64,000 bases of DNA from Paenibacillus sp. yr247 (GTDB lineage: Bacteria > Bacillota > Bacilli > Paenibacillales > NBRC-103111). Shown one piece after another: positions 9,089 through 17,624 of this stretch. A model generated the notes under the pieces. The model was not told where the DNA came from and did no database searches. It was given only the letters and a program-made list of their open reading frames with translations. How positions within the stretch are numbered: the first letter of the stretch is position 1; every line of letters begins with the position of its first letter. The DNA is taken from assembly GCF_900103825.1 (NCBI RefSeq), contig NZ_FNIF01000008.1, positions 124,001-188,000 on the forward strand, in the 5' to 3' direction. Made by a program: the position numbers and the translations under genes.

Positions 9089-10174
9089 CTAAGCATTCAA
9101 ATAAACGGCTTTCCCTGTGCGCGCTGATTCATAAATCGCTTCAAGAATCTGCGAAACGACATAAGCTTGCTCAGGTGTCACGACAGGCTCTGTATTATTT
9201 TCAATCGCATTAATCCATGTACGCATTTCCAGATCAGCATCGCTTTCCTTAGCACCGTCATAAAAAGCGACCCCGCCTGCTTTCAAATCAACTTCGGTTG
9301 TAAATAAGCGGCTATGCTTCTCACCGTTGATGCGAAGCCCGCCTTTCATATCGGCTCCGCCTTCGGTACCGCTAAGTGAGCATTTCGCCTCGTCGACTTC
9401 CAGCGTATTCAGTGCCCAGCTGGATTCCAGCATAATCGTAGCTCCGTTTTCCATGACGATCATCCCGAAAGCGGAATCCTCTACGGTGAATTTGCTCGGA
9501 TCCCAAGGACCCCATGCATTGGCGGCATTCTCTTTCTGGGACAACTCGTGGTAAGACGTTCCCAGCACGACTTTCGGCTTATAATTATTCATCATCCAAA
9601 GCGTCAGATCCAAAGCATGTGTACCGATATCAATCAGCGGTCCTCCGCCTTGCTTCTCTTCATCCAGAAATACGCCCCATGTCGGAACGGCGCGACGACG
9701 GATGGCATGCGCTTTGGCAAAATAAATCTCGCCAAGCTCCCCTTCCTCACATACACGCTTCAAATGCTGGCTGTCTGCCCGGAAACGGTTGTTGTAGCCG
9801 ATTGTTAGCTTCTTACCTGTACGCTTCGCTGTTTCCGCCATACGTTTTGCATCAGCCGCTGTCTTAGCCATAGGCTTCTCACACATAACATGCTTGCCTG
9901 CTTCAAGCGCAGCAATGGCAATTTCGGCGTGTGAATCATTCGGCGTTAGCACATGAACGATATCGATGGAAGCATCCAGTAAAAGCTCACGGTAATCCTC
10001 GTAAACCTTAGCGCCTTCAGCACCGTACTTCTCAGCAGCAGCTTCTGCTCGTTCGTTAACGATGTCACAAAATGCGACCAGTTCAACATTCGCAAGCTTT
10101 TTTAAACTTGGCAAATGTTTGCCTTTTGCAATGCCTCCACAACCAATGATACCAATACGGAAAATACGTGACAT
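9089..10174 (-). CDS. Gfo/Idh/MocA family oxidoreductase
   Basis: 361-residue NAD(P)-dependent sugar or inositol dehydrogenase. The Rossmann fingerprint is IGIIGCGGIAKGKHLPSL at the N-terminus. The family EKP motif (HVMCEKPMAKTAADA, about residue 95) carries the conserved lysine, and GGGPLIDIGTHALDLTLW holds the active-site aspartate and histidine. The start has GGGGG upstream. It is 32 bases downstream of a second Gfo/Idh gene; the two are probably one operon acting on related cyclic polyols or uronate-derived sugars. The substrate is not identifiable from sequence. Confidence 0.93.
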   Translation of the reverse strand: MSRIFRIGIIGCGGIAKGKHLPSLKKLANVELVAFCDIVNERAEAAAEKYGAEGAKVYEDYRELLLDASIDIVHVLTPNDSHAEIAIAALEAGKHVMCEKPMAKTAADAKRMAETAKRTGKKLTIGYNNRFRADSQHLKRVCEEGELGEIYFAKAHAIRRRAVPTWGVFLDEEKQGGGPLIDIGTHALDLTLWMMNNYKPKVVLGTSYHELSQKENAANAWGPWDPSKFTVEDSAFGMIVMENGATIMLESSWALNTLEVDEAKCSLSGTEGGADMKGGLRINGEKHSRLFTTEVDLKAGGVAFYDGAKESDADLEMRTWINAIENNTEPVVTPEQAYVVSQILEAIYESARTGKAVYLNA

Positions 10175-10206
10175 GTGAATACCCCCAGAGTAGGTTTAGT
10201 TTTGAG

Positions 10207-11289
10207 TTAATTAGGAAGTTCGATGGTGACTTCGCGTTTTATTTGCGATGACCGGATGATGCCATCAATGATCGCTTGATTGCGTACAATTTGTTCACCG
10301 GGGATCGGTGCCGGCTTGCCTTCACGAACCGCTTCAACAAAATCCCGGACTTTCTCGTGAAACAAATTTTTCTTATGCTCAATCAGTGGAATTTGGCTTT
10401 CCGTATGATGTCCTCGTATATCATGGTACAAGGAAATGGAACCAACACTGCCATCAAATACGCCACTCCAAGGTCCTTTGCCGGCAGGTGTCACTTTAAG
10501 TCCGCCTTCTGTTCCAAGAAATAGAGTCGGTCCTAGCGTGTCCATGTGCATAGCCCAAGAAATTTTAAAATTCAGCACGAGATCGTCTTCAAATCGAATC
10601 ATCGCAACACCGAAATCTTCTACATCGAAGCGACTAGCTTCTTTATGATATAACGGATTCGTCCCAAAATAGTTACTGCTGTAAGCGGATACGGTAAGCG
10701 GTTTCGGATACCCCATCGCATTCAGCGCCATATCTAACGAGTAGCAGCCAATATCCGCCATTGCTCCTGCGCCGGCGATTTCCTTGCTGATAAATGTACC
10801 GCCTGGCATGCCTCTGCGGCGTCCTCCGCCGGTTTCTACATAATAGACCTTGCCAAGTTGACCGGACTGAACCACGTCCTGAATTATTTTCATATTAGGA
10901 TCATATCTCGGTTGGAATCCAACATTGAGCATGAAGCCCGTTTTCTTTGCCGTTTGTGCCATCTCAAGCGCTTCCTCAAGTGTGACCGACATCGGCTTTT
11001 CTAGCATCACATGCTTGCCCGCAAGCAGCGAATCTACAGTTGTCCTATGATGAGCCACATTCGGTGTGCAAATGCTCACCCCATCAAGATCCAATTCCAA
11101 CAGCTGTCGATAATCATCAAAGGCTTGTGCCGAAGGAATTTGCCATAAATCAATGAACTGCGCAGCTTTGCCCGGTATCGTATCCGCTACCGCTACAATC
11201 TCTACATCGGCTAGCTCTCGATAGGCTTTAACATGAGCGCCAGCAATACCACCGCTTCCAATAATGCCGATCTTCAACGTTTTGCTCAT
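10207..11289 (-). CDS. Gfo/Idh/MocA family oxidoreductase
   Basis: 360 residues. It has the NAD-binding motif IGIIGSGGIAGAHVKAY, the EKP motif HVMLEKPMSVTLEEA and the substrate-domain motif GAGAMADIGCYSLDMALNAMG, where Cys stands in place of the usual Thr/Val before the second catalytic residue region. AGAGG precedes ATG. It is first in a two-gene unit with the 9089-10174 dehydrogenase. A perfect inverted repeat at 11360-11388 lies about 70 bases upstream and could be an operator. Family members oxidise or reduce sugars at one hydroxyl; the specific substrate is unknown. Confidence 0.93.
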   Translation of the reverse strand: MSKTLKIGIIGSGGIAGAHVKAYRELADVEIVAVADTIPGKAAQFIDLWQIPSAQAFDDYRQLLELDLDGVSICTPNVAHHRTTVDSLLAGKHVMLEKPMSVTLEEALEMAQTAKKTGFMLNVGFQPRYDPNMKIIQDVVQSGQLGKVYYVETGGGRRRGMPGGTFISKEIAGAGAMADIGCYSLDMALNAMGYPKPLTVSAYSSNYFGTNPLYHKEASRFDVEDFGVAMIRFEDDLVLNFKISWAMHMDTLGPTLFLGTEGGLKVTPAGKGPWSGVFDGSVGSISLYHDIRGHHTESQIPLIEHKKNLFHEKVRDFVEAVREGKPAPIPGEQIVRNQAIIDGIIRSSQIKREVTIELPN

Positions 11290-11359
11290 TAGATTACCTC
11301 TTCGCTATATATGATATTAAGACATCTGTTCTAAATGTAGCACAGGAAATACGATATTT

Positions 11360-11388
11360 TTAGTCTAACATTAAGACAGTTAGACTAA
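11360..11388 (-). promoter_or_regulatory. Perfect 10-base inverted repeat upstream of the Gfo/Idh pair
   Basis: TTAGTCTAAC and GTTAGACTAA are perfect inverted copies separated by nine bases. The spacer contains ATTAAGACA, which recurs nearer the gene at about 11316-11324. The layout suggests a dimeric repressor or activator site; no cognate regulator gene is adjacent. Confidence 0.45.
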
Positions 11389-11463
11389 GGAATTACGACA
11401 CAATAAACCAGACGGTCGTTAGCCCCCTGGTTCATACCGTTGAATCTTAAAATTGTTGTACCA

Positions 11464-12126
11464 CTAATTCCTACCAGCTTTTCTTTGCGCATCTTCCAAA
11501 TAGCTTCTATAGGCTTGCAGATCCGGATGTTCTCGGATTAAATCCTCGTAGTAGCGAGTGACCTTCTGAAAATAGTACGGATGTACATCTTGCGTGGGGA
11601 TAAGCCTGTATGGATCCCATCGATAGGTTTGCACTTGATAGGCATGATCATGATCCTGCACCCACAGCGCTATTTCGCAAAGACCGTCTCTCCCATCACG
11701 GCTAGGCATATCTTCAATTTCCAAATGATTATAAGTAGTTCCAGGTGGAATTAGACGTTGGAAGCCGGTAGTTGTCAACTGTATAATATCGAGCTCTGAG
11801 GATCCAGTCTCATTTAGCCAGCCGATAAGCAGGTCCCATCCCTCTCTTCGTGACACAGGAGCAGCCGCGAAATCGGTAACTGCTTGGATTCTCCCCGTTG
11901 TTGCGGATCCGATAGGAAACCAGTTACCGGAATAATCCTTTAAAGTAAACAAATACTGATTGTCTACATATCTGTACAAGGCCGAGATTTCGGGCTGACC
12001 GTCACCATCCACGTCGGCATAAAGAATAGCCGCGGGATTCCCCTGCTGCTGCAATAGAACGACCTCTGCTTCCTTGGGTATACAGCTACGTACGACGGAA
12101 AGGAAATCAATTGGGGTCAAACTCAT
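11464..12126 (-). CDS. Hypothetical protein with FG-GAP/VCBS-like calcium motif
   Basis: 220 residues. ADVDGDGQPEISALY near residues 37-51 is the calcium-binding DxDxDG loop of FG-GAP/VCBS repeats, and DLLIGW and GLCEIALWVQDHD look like further beta-propeller strands. No signal peptide is visible, unusual for this fold, so the protein is probably cytoplasmic or uses another route. GAGGG lies upstream of ATG. It stands alone between the Gfo/Idh pair and glpX. Function unknown. Confidence 0.8.
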   Translation of the reverse strand: MSLTPIDFLSVVRSCIPKEAEVVLLQQQGNPAAILYADVDGDGQPEISALYRYVDNQYLFTLKDYSGNWFPIGSATTGRIQAVTDFAAAPVSRREGWDLLIGWLNETGSSELDIIQLTTTGFQRLIPPGTTYNHLEIEDMPSRDGRDGLCEIALWVQDHDHAYQVQTYRWDPYRLIPTQDVHPYYFQKVTRYYEDLIREHPDLQAYRSYLEDAQRKAGRN

Positions 12127-12240
12127 CGTTATCCCTCTTTTCGCATCATTATCAACTTAAGTATATGCGGCAGAGAACTTGGACCATGAGAGGCAATAAA
12201 AAGCTCGCCATAAACCTAAGGGATGATTACTAAACAACGA

Positions 12241-12288
12241 AAAGACCATGAATCTCAACAATTGTTGATGTACATGGCCTTTTTTTTC
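12241..12288 (-). terminator. Terminator after glpX
   Basis: CCATG/CATGG outer stem with an internal TCAACAATTGTTGA palindrome. T-rich tracts lie on both sides (TCTTTTCG on the minus strand, eight T on the plus strand), so it may act in both directions. Confidence 0.75.
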
Positions 12289-12328
12289 AGTGTGCTCACG
12301 CATACTTGGAAGTCTTGCTTATGTCTTT

Positions 12329-13294
12329 TCAGGCGCTCCCGAGGTGGTATTCATGCATCTGATGGACACATTGGATGAAACGCACGGTCTGCGTTTGTGC
12401 TCTCATGACGACCGAATGTGTTTCTGCGCGTCCCCCAAATAGAAACTTAACTCCGCTTAGGAAATCGCCTGAGGTTACACCCGTTGCTGCGAAATAAATG
12501 TCAGATTCACCCACTAACTCGCACATACCAAGCACTTTAGACGGATCGACAATCCCCATTTCGATGCAGCGTTGTCTCTCTTCTACATTATCTGGCAGAA
12601 GCCGCCCTTGAAATTCGCCGCCCATACAACGAAGTGCGGCCGCTGCGAGCACCCCTTCCGGCGCGCCCCCTGAGCCAACGTGCAAATCAATGCCCGTTTC
12701 TGGGAAAGCCGCTGCCATGGCACCCGCAACATCGCCATCGATTAGCAAATGAATTTTGACACCAAGCGTGCGCAAGATAAGAATTTTATCTGCATGCCTT
12801 TTTCGATCCAGGATGGAAACGGTTAGATCAGTCATCTCTTTTTGTAAAAGTGCAGCTGCTTTTCTGATGGTTAGTTCCAGTGGATCATCCAAATTCAGTT
12901 TGCCAGCCAAGCGCGGCCCTACGGCAAGCTTCTCCATATACATATCTGGCGCATGCAGCAGGTTCCCTTTCTCGGCAATGGCTACTACAGAGAGGGCATT
13001 GTTCCTGCCGCTTGCGACAATGTCTGTTCCTTCAAGCGGGTCTACTGCTACATCATATTCTGGACCCATCCCATTCCCGACTGGCTCACCAATGTAGAGC
13101 ATCGGGGCTTCATCCATCTCACCTTCACCAATGACAACAGTTCCTTGGAAAGGAATGGAGCTAAAAATAGAACGCATGGCAGAAGTTGCCGCTTCGTCAG
13201 CGCTGTGTTTGTTTCCTTTTCCTGTCCAACGTGCGGATGCCAAAGCAGCAGCTTCTGTTACCCGTACAATTTCCAGTGACAAATCTCTTTGCAT
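12329..13294 (-). CDS. glpX: Class II fructose-1,6-bisphosphatase
   Basis: Dephosphorylates fructose-1,6-bisphosphate to fructose-6-phosphate in gluconeogenesis; cytoplasmic and metal-dependent. 321 residues. Motifs: ARWTGKGNKHSADEAA, VVIGEGEMDEAPML (metal ligands), DPLEGTD (metal and phosphate site) and GSGGAPEGVLAAAALRCMGG. The start chosen is the ATG of MQRDLSLEIVRVTEAAALA, matching Bacillus GlpX and preceded by AAAGGG; an upstream GTG adds four residues. It is third in line after ccpN and the PPDK regulator, so the operon gathers three gluconeogenic functions. Confidence 0.96.
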   Translation of the reverse strand: MQRDLSLEIVRVTEAAALASARWTGKGNKHSADEAATSAMRSIFSSIPFQGTVVIGEGEMDEAPMLYIGEPVGNGMGPEYDVAVDPLEGTDIVASGRNNALSVVAIAEKGNLLHAPDMYMEKLAVGPRLAGKLNLDDPLELTIRKAAALLQKEMTDLTVSILDRKRHADKILILRTLGVKIHLLIDGDVAGAMAAAFPETGIDLHVGSGGAPEGVLAAAALRCMGGEFQGRLLPDNVEERQRCIEMGIVDPSKVLGMCELVGESDIYFAATGVTSGDFLSGVKFLFGGRAETHSVVMRAQTQTVRFIQCVHQMHEYHLGSA

Positions 13295-13337
13295 ACATCC
13301 ATTCACCCTTTCTACTTAGGAAATGTTTGTTACCTTG

Positions 13338-14138
13338 TTACCTTTCAGCCAAAATGAGTCCAGCCGTTTCTTCAATGGCTTTCTCACTGACATCGATGAT
13401 CGTACAGCCAAGCTCACGATATAATTTCATCGCGAAAGCCAACTCTTCTTCGACTCGCTCCACAGTCGCATATTTGGCACCAAAAGGAAGTCCTACCGCT
13501 TTCAGTCGTTCCGTACGAATTCGTACCAGGTGCTCTGGGCTCATCGTTAGGCCAATTAATTTACTCGGTTCTAACTCATATATAATTGCAGGCGGCTTCA
13601 CCTCAGGAACAAGCGGGTAATTCGCCACCTTATTGCCTTTGTGTGCCAAATAAATGCTGAGCGGTGTTTTGGATGTTCGGGAAGGTCCGAGCAAAACTAT
13701 GTGCGCTTGTTTCATCGCGCTTGGGTCCTTGCCGTCGTCACTGTTTACTGTGAACTCCACCGCTTCTACGCGTTGATAGTACTGTTCATCCAACTGATAG
13801 AGCAAACCAACTTTCCTCTTTGGTGAATCCTTAAAGGTATCAATGAAAGCCTGCATCATCGGTCCCATAATATCGATTGCATTCACATTCAAGCGGATCG
13901 CTTCCTGCCGCATCATTTCTCTAAGCTCAGGCAAAACTAGCGTATACGCGATAAAGCCATTCACTTTCGATGCTTCTTCCACTAAGGAGCGTACTTCATC
14001 TTCTGTTCGGATAGACCCGAAGCGCCTGACATGTACTTGGCTTGCATTAAATTGACGGATCGTTGCTTGTACGACGGTATTTGCCGTTTCCCCCACAGAA
14101 TCCGAACAAACGAAAATCGTATGCATCTTCTCTCCCAC
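13338..14138 (-). CDS. ppsR: Pyruvate,phosphate dikinase / PEP synthase regulatory protein
   Basis: DUF299-family bifunctional ADP-dependent kinase and Pi-dependent phosphorylase that switches PPDK or PEP synthase on and off. 266 residues. The N-terminus is FVCSDSVGETANTVVQA and the P-loop is VLLGPSRTSKTPLSIYLA at about residues 150-167. Two starts are possible: GTG at 14138, well placed after AGGAGG, or ATG at 14126. It is the equivalent of Bacillus yqfL, which is likewise adjacent to ccpN. Its start is 15 bases after the ccpN stop. Confidence 0.94.
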   Translation of the reverse strand: MGEKMHTIFVCSDSVGETANTVVQATIRQFNASQVHVRRFGSIRTEDEVRSLVEEASKVNGFIAYTLVLPELREMMRQEAIRLNVNAIDIMGPMMQAFIDTFKDSPKRKVGLLYQLDEQYYQRVEAVEFTVNSDDGKDPSAMKQAHIVLLGPSRTSKTPLSIYLAHKGNKVANYPLVPEVKPPAIIYELEPSKLIGLTMSPEHLVRIRTERLKAVGLPFGAKYATVERVEEELAFAMKLYRELGCTIIDVSEKAIEETAGLILAER

Positions 14139-14153
14139 TTACACTCCTCCTGA

Positions 14154-14786
14154 TTAAGTCCCTAGCGCTACATCGAGCAGCAATTTGGTCATCGTCGTTT
14201 TCGTAATTCGGCCAACCACTTCTTCATGATCAAGATCAGCCGCTGGCTTTACCACAGGCAGTCCATCCACTTGATGATGAATCATTTTCCGTGCTGCTTC
14301 TAAAACACTGTCTTCCGGGTTTACCTTAACAATGTTAGGATGCCTAGTCATGACTAGCGAAACGGGCATCGTATTTGCCGAGGCTTGCCCCAGCGTAACC
14401 TTGAGTAAATCCTTTCTTGAAACGATGCCAACTAAGGCCCCCAGTTGATTCACAATCATTAAGCTTCCTACATTTTCGAGAAAAAGAGTCACAACAGCAT
14501 CGCTAACAGTAACGGTTTCCCGCAGAACGACAGGTATACCCATGACATCCTTTACTTTCATAGCTTCAATGTGCTTAAAAGGTGAATCTACCTCAAGAGC
14601 AGCCTTTCCAAGGAAATAACCGACCTTAGGTTTGGCATCAATATGCCGAAGCATGACCAAAACGGCTAGATCTGAACGAATCGTCGGACGGCTTATGCCC
14701 AAAAGCTCAGCGATACGCTCCCCCGTGATGGGTGCATATTTGCCCACAAGATCAATAATTTCTAACTGGCGGGATGTAAGCTCGAT
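14154..14786 (-). CDS. ccpN: CcpN-like repressor of gluconeogenic genes (HTH plus two CBS domains)
   Basis: About 210 residues: an N-terminal winged HTH (APITGERIAELLGISRPTIRSDLAVL), then two CBS domains beginning near DVMGIPVVLRE and MTRHPNIVKVNPEDS. CcpN represses gapB and pckA on glucose in Bacillus. The conserved N-terminus, IELTSRQLEIIDLV, is present in frame, but no ATG, GTG or TTG exists between the upstream in-frame TAG and a GTG at 14747, which would delete it. Two ATC codons (14787-14789, 14784-14786) sit 5 and 8 bases after AGGAGGG. I infer AUC initiation, or a start-codon mutation or sequence error. Three TATAATA heptads lie upstream. Confidence 0.85.
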   Translation of the reverse strand: MELTSRQLEIIDLVGKYAPITGERIAELLGISRPTIRSDLAVLVMLRHIDAKPKVGYFLGKAALEVDSPFKHIEAMKVKDVMGIPVVLRETVTVSDAVVTLFLENVGSLMIVNQLGALVGIVSRKDLLKVTLGQASANTMPVSLVMTRHPNIVKVNPEDSVLEAARKMIHHQVDGLPVVKPAADLDHEEVVGRITKTTMTKLLLDVALGT

Positions 14787-14800
14787 GATGTTTCCCTCCT
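14784..14800 (-). promoter_or_regulatory. Ribosome site and apparent ATC start of ccpN
   Basis: On the minus strand AGGAGGGAAAC is followed directly by ATCATCGAG. The spacing is ideal for initiation at either ATC. Homologs typically begin Met-(x)-Ile-Glu-Leu at this point, so the first ATC may be a mutated ATG. Confidence 0.6.
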
Positions 14801-14837
14801 AAATGAGTAGAAACCACTTATATAGTGTGTTCTATTT

Positions 14838-14857
14838 ATTATATATTATATATTATA
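14838..14857 (-). repeat. Three tandem TATAATA heptads (-10-like) upstream of ccpN
   Basis: On the minus strand TATAAT recurs exactly every seven bases, three times (complements at 14838-14843, 14845-14850 and 14852-14857). Each copy is a perfect -10 hexamer. A TTGCTA-like sequence lies just upstream, but no copy has a consensus -35 at 17 bases. Confidence 0.6.
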
Positions 14858-14942
14858 TAGCAAAATAAATGAAAATAACATTGTTTATAGCACAAAAAAT
14901 AAATTTTTATCACTTTTCGACCTCAAAGAGAAGCATGATTGC

Positions 14943-14986
14943 AAAAAACTCTCCTTTCACTCCTTTTGAAGGGAATGAAAAAAGAG
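14943..14986 (-). terminator. Terminator of the chromate transporter pair
   Basis: ACTC / GAGT outer and TTTCATTCC / GGAGTGAAA inner pairing with one mismatch; TTTTTTG follows on the minus strand. Lies 18 bases after the downstream chr gene. Confidence 0.6.
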
Positions 14987-15003
14987 TCAAGTAAGAGTCT
15001 GCT

Positions 15004-15546
15004 TTATTGAAAAAAAACAATCCCCATAATACCCGCACTTACAATGATCATAAACGGATGCAGCTTATATTTAATAATTCCCAGAAACGCACCAACCGTT
15101 ATTAACAGCGTAGCAATCTGATTCCAGGAAATATGGAATTTCTCTGTTCCCCATCCAGTCCATCCGAAGTGTATCGCAGCAAAAATGATAAAACCAGTCA
15201 CCACGGGCTTCAAGCCGTAAAAAGAAGATTTGAACCATTTATTCGTGTGCCATCTATACAAGCATGCGGCCAAAAGAATGATAAGTATGAGGGACGGAAG
15301 CACCATCCCAAGTGTAGCCACAATGGCTCCAGGCACACCTGCCGTCTGAAAACCGATTAATGTGGCACAATTCGTTGCAATCGGTCCAGGACCTGTACCA
15401 GCCAAGGATATCATATGATTAAAATCATCCGGAGAGAGCCATTGGTGCTTATCCACCTCACGCTGGATAACAGGCATCATCGCGTAACCGCCACCGAAAG
15501 AGATAAACCCAATTTTAAAGAAAGTAATAAACAAACTTAAGAGCAT
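15004..15546 (-). CDS. Chromate transporter, short-chain CHR subunit
   Basis: 180-residue single-domain CHR protein. FFKIGFISFGGGYAMMPVIQREV at the N-terminus and GTGPGPIATNCATLIGFQTAG are the CHR signatures, and five to six membrane segments are apparent. Short CHR proteins come as adjacent pairs that together replace the long fused ChrA. The partner gene ends 15 bases upstream. Members export chromate; some may transport other anions, so chromate resistance is probable but not proven. Confidence 0.92.
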   Translation of the reverse strand: MLLSLFITFFKIGFISFGGGYAMMPVIQREVDKHQWLSPDDFNHMISLAGTGPGPIATNCATLIGFQTAGVPGAIVATLGMVLPSLILIILLAACLYRWHTNKWFKSSFYGLKPVVTGFIIFAAIHFGWTGWGTEKFHISWNQIATLLITVGAFLGIIKYKLHPFMIIVSAGIMGIVFFQ

Positions 15547-15561
15547 ATATCCACCCCATCC

Positions 15562-16206
15562 TTATATCCCATCTGCGATGAAATAATCTGCAGCCCTATT
15601 GCTTTTTGCCCCTGGTTGAGCCCCTTCTTTCCTCGGGATCGGATCCTTCATTCCCCATTTTTGTTTCAGGAAAACAACCGTAATCCCAATCAATAAACCG
15701 AATAGGATGATCAATATAGGCGATATCGGGATGAAAAGGAGAACAACGACTGTGCTAACTGCAGCAAACAGCGTCATTTTATCTATAATGGAGGATTTCG
15801 CCATTTTAAAGGCGGCAGCAGCGATCAGTCCTACGATAGCGGCATGGATGCCTTCCATAATGGCCTGCATCTTCGGATAATTTTGGAGGAATGTGTAAAT
15901 CATACTAAGCATCATCACAATAAAAAAGGTAGGAAGCGTAATGCCGATGACGGCTGCTACAGCTCCTCTAATTCCTGCCAAATGATACCCTACTAAAGCT
16001 GATACATTAACGCCCACTCCGCCTGGAGCAGCACCTGAAATTGCGAGTAGTTCCGACATCTCATCGTCGGACATCCACTTGTTCGTAACAACAATTTCTC
16101 TTTGGATAGCAGGAAGCATGGCATAACCACCACCGAAGGTGAGTGGACTGATACGAAGAAATGTCCAAAAAATGCTTCTTAATTGACGTAAATTATTCAT
16201 CGACAT
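15562..16206 (-). CDS. Chromate transporter, short-chain CHR subunit
   Basis: 214 residues, partner of the downstream CHR gene. It carries FLRISPLTFGGGYAMLPAIQREIV and ISGAAPGGVGVNVSALVGYHLAG. It is about 34 residues longer than its partner because of a hydrophilic C-terminal tail. The start was placed at the ATG nine bases after GGGAGG; the frame is open to 16227, but the longer version would include the ribosome site. The pair forms one transcript. Confidence 0.92.
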   Translation of the reverse strand: MSMNNLRQLRSIFWTFLRISPLTFGGGYAMLPAIQREIVVTNKWMSDDEMSELLAISGAAPGGVGVNVSALVGYHLAGIRGAVAAVIGITLPTFFIVMMLSMIYTFLQNYPKMQAIMEGIHAAIVGLIAAAAFKMAKSSIIDKMTLFAAVSTVVVLLFIPISPILIILFGLLIGITVVFLKQKWGMKDPIPRKEGAQPGAKSNRAADYFIADGI

Positions 16207-16447
16207 GTTGGTTGACCTCCCCTGCACTTAATTCTATTTTGAACTAAAGTCAGGAAAATGTCCAATCAATTTATTTAATCCTTTCGGATATTTCCCCTTA
16301 TAATGCCAGATAAAAGTCAAATATAATCCCGATCATCCCGATTAATACTCTAAGTTTAATTTATTTTGGATGAAAGATAGGCACCTGGAGCGATTGATCT
16401 AATACGGTGCAATCATGGGCATTTGTAATAAAGTGATTACATGCAAT

Positions 16448-16482
16448 AAGGAGCTCGCCAACATTCGGCTTGCTCCTTTTTT
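16448..16482 (+). terminator. Plus-strand terminator with no assigned gene
   Basis: AAGGAGC/GCTCCTT stem with a 17-base loop and a run of six T on the plus strand only. Neighbouring genes are on the minus strand. It could end an unrecognised plus-strand RNA starting in the preceding 240 bases, where a TATAAT lies at 16299-16304. Confidence 0.5.
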
Positions 16483-16502
16483 CAAATGCTTAAAAGCCTT
16501 CC

Positions 16503-17420
16503 TCACGTTTCAACTGCGGCCCGAGATTGCCGTTTTTTCATCGCATAATTCGTCATATAAACACCAACAACTATCCATATAGCACCTAACAGATGATATA
16601 GACGTAACGATTCCCCTGTAAAAGCAGTTGCAAAAATGGCACTGAACATAGGGATTAAATTCAGAAAACCCGCACAACGCTGAGGTCCAACTAATTCGAT
16701 CGCACGATTCCAGCTTAAAAAGGCAATGATTGAAGCAAATAAACCGATATAAATAAGTCCCGTCACAAGTGGAGGATTCCAATCTATCTGAGGGGATTTC
16801 AGCCCCCATTCTATCAACGAAAGTGGAATTAATAAGACTAAGGCCATAGCGACTTGGACGAGTAGAAAAGGACTAGAGGGGAACCGACCGGCCACCTTTT
16901 TCATCCCTACCGAGTATAAGCTCCAACAGAAAACCGCCACCAACATAAGCAAGTCGCCTTTATTAAAAGACAAACTCAAAAGAGCTGACAAGCTCCCTCG
17001 GCTAATAATCCAGCTTACACCGGCCATGGAAATCAAAATCCCAGGTAATGCCGTCCAAGCGAACCTCTCTTTCATCACTAACCAGGTTAGTATCACCACG
17101 ATAATGGGCGTAGCTGAATTCATTAAAGAGGCATTAATCGAACCCGTATATTGGACAGCCACATAAGTTAATGTATTAAATCCGGCAACACCGGTGGCAG
17201 ATAAGAACAGGATCATTTTCCAATTTCGGAGAAAATCAGTTCGTAACTGCCAGGCTTGCTTGCCAAAGAAAGGCAGCAGACATAAGAAAGCAATACACCA
17301 ACGCAAGGAAGCAAGCGTAATGGGCGGTATATGCAGCACAAGCACTTTGCCAGCAACAAAATTGCCTCCCCAAATACATGTGGCAAGAACTAAAAGAATG
17401 TAGGGGGATCGTCGTATCAT
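16503..17420 (-). CDS. EamA/DMT family transporter
   Basis: 305-residue, 10-helix drug/metabolite exporter of the EamA (RhaT/YdcZ-like) type. The two repeats begin at ATCIWGGNFVAGK and LMLVAVFCWSLYSVGMKK, and each ends in a hydrophobic segment followed by basic residues. GGAG is 11 bases before ATG. Substrates of such proteins are amino acids or small metabolites; none can be assigned here. It is a monocistronic gene divergent from the gerA operon. Confidence 0.92.
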   Translation of the reverse strand: MIRRSPYILLVLATCIWGGNFVAGKVLVLHIPPITLASLRWCIAFLCLLPFFGKQAWQLRTDFLRNWKMILFLSATGVAGFNTLTYVAVQYTGSINASLMNSATPIIVVILTWLVMKERFAWTALPGILISMAGVSWIISRGSLSALLSLSFNKGDLLMLVAVFCWSLYSVGMKKVAGRFPSSPFLLVQVAMALVLLIPLSLIEWGLKSPQIDWNPPLVTGLIYIGLFASIIAFLSWNRAIELVGPQRCAGFLNLIPMFSAIFATAFTGESLRLYHLLGAIWIVVGVYMTNYAMKKRQSRAAVET

Positions 17421-17539
17421 GTAGGTTCGAGCTCCTTTTTTTGTTGATCGTCTGGTTCATTCTCTCATACATGATAACATATGACGTTGTCTCGATGACG
17501 ATGTATATGCTTAAGTGATCATGTTCGTTTCCTGAACTC

Positions 17540-17569
17540 GAATAGCAATTTCGGAAAAGATACATAATA
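17540..17569 (+). promoter_or_regulatory. SigG-like promoter of the gerA operon
   Basis: GAATA (17540-17544) and CATAATA (17563-17569) are separated by 18 bases. This matches the forespore SigG pattern (GYATR, 18 bases, CATnnTA) at four of five -35 positions and all fixed -10 positions. SigG control is known for gerA-type operons. Confidence 0.6.
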
Positions 17570-17624
17570 AAGTATGGAAATATTGTGAAATTTCGAATGA
17601 CGGTTGAAAAGGAGAACGGTAAGC

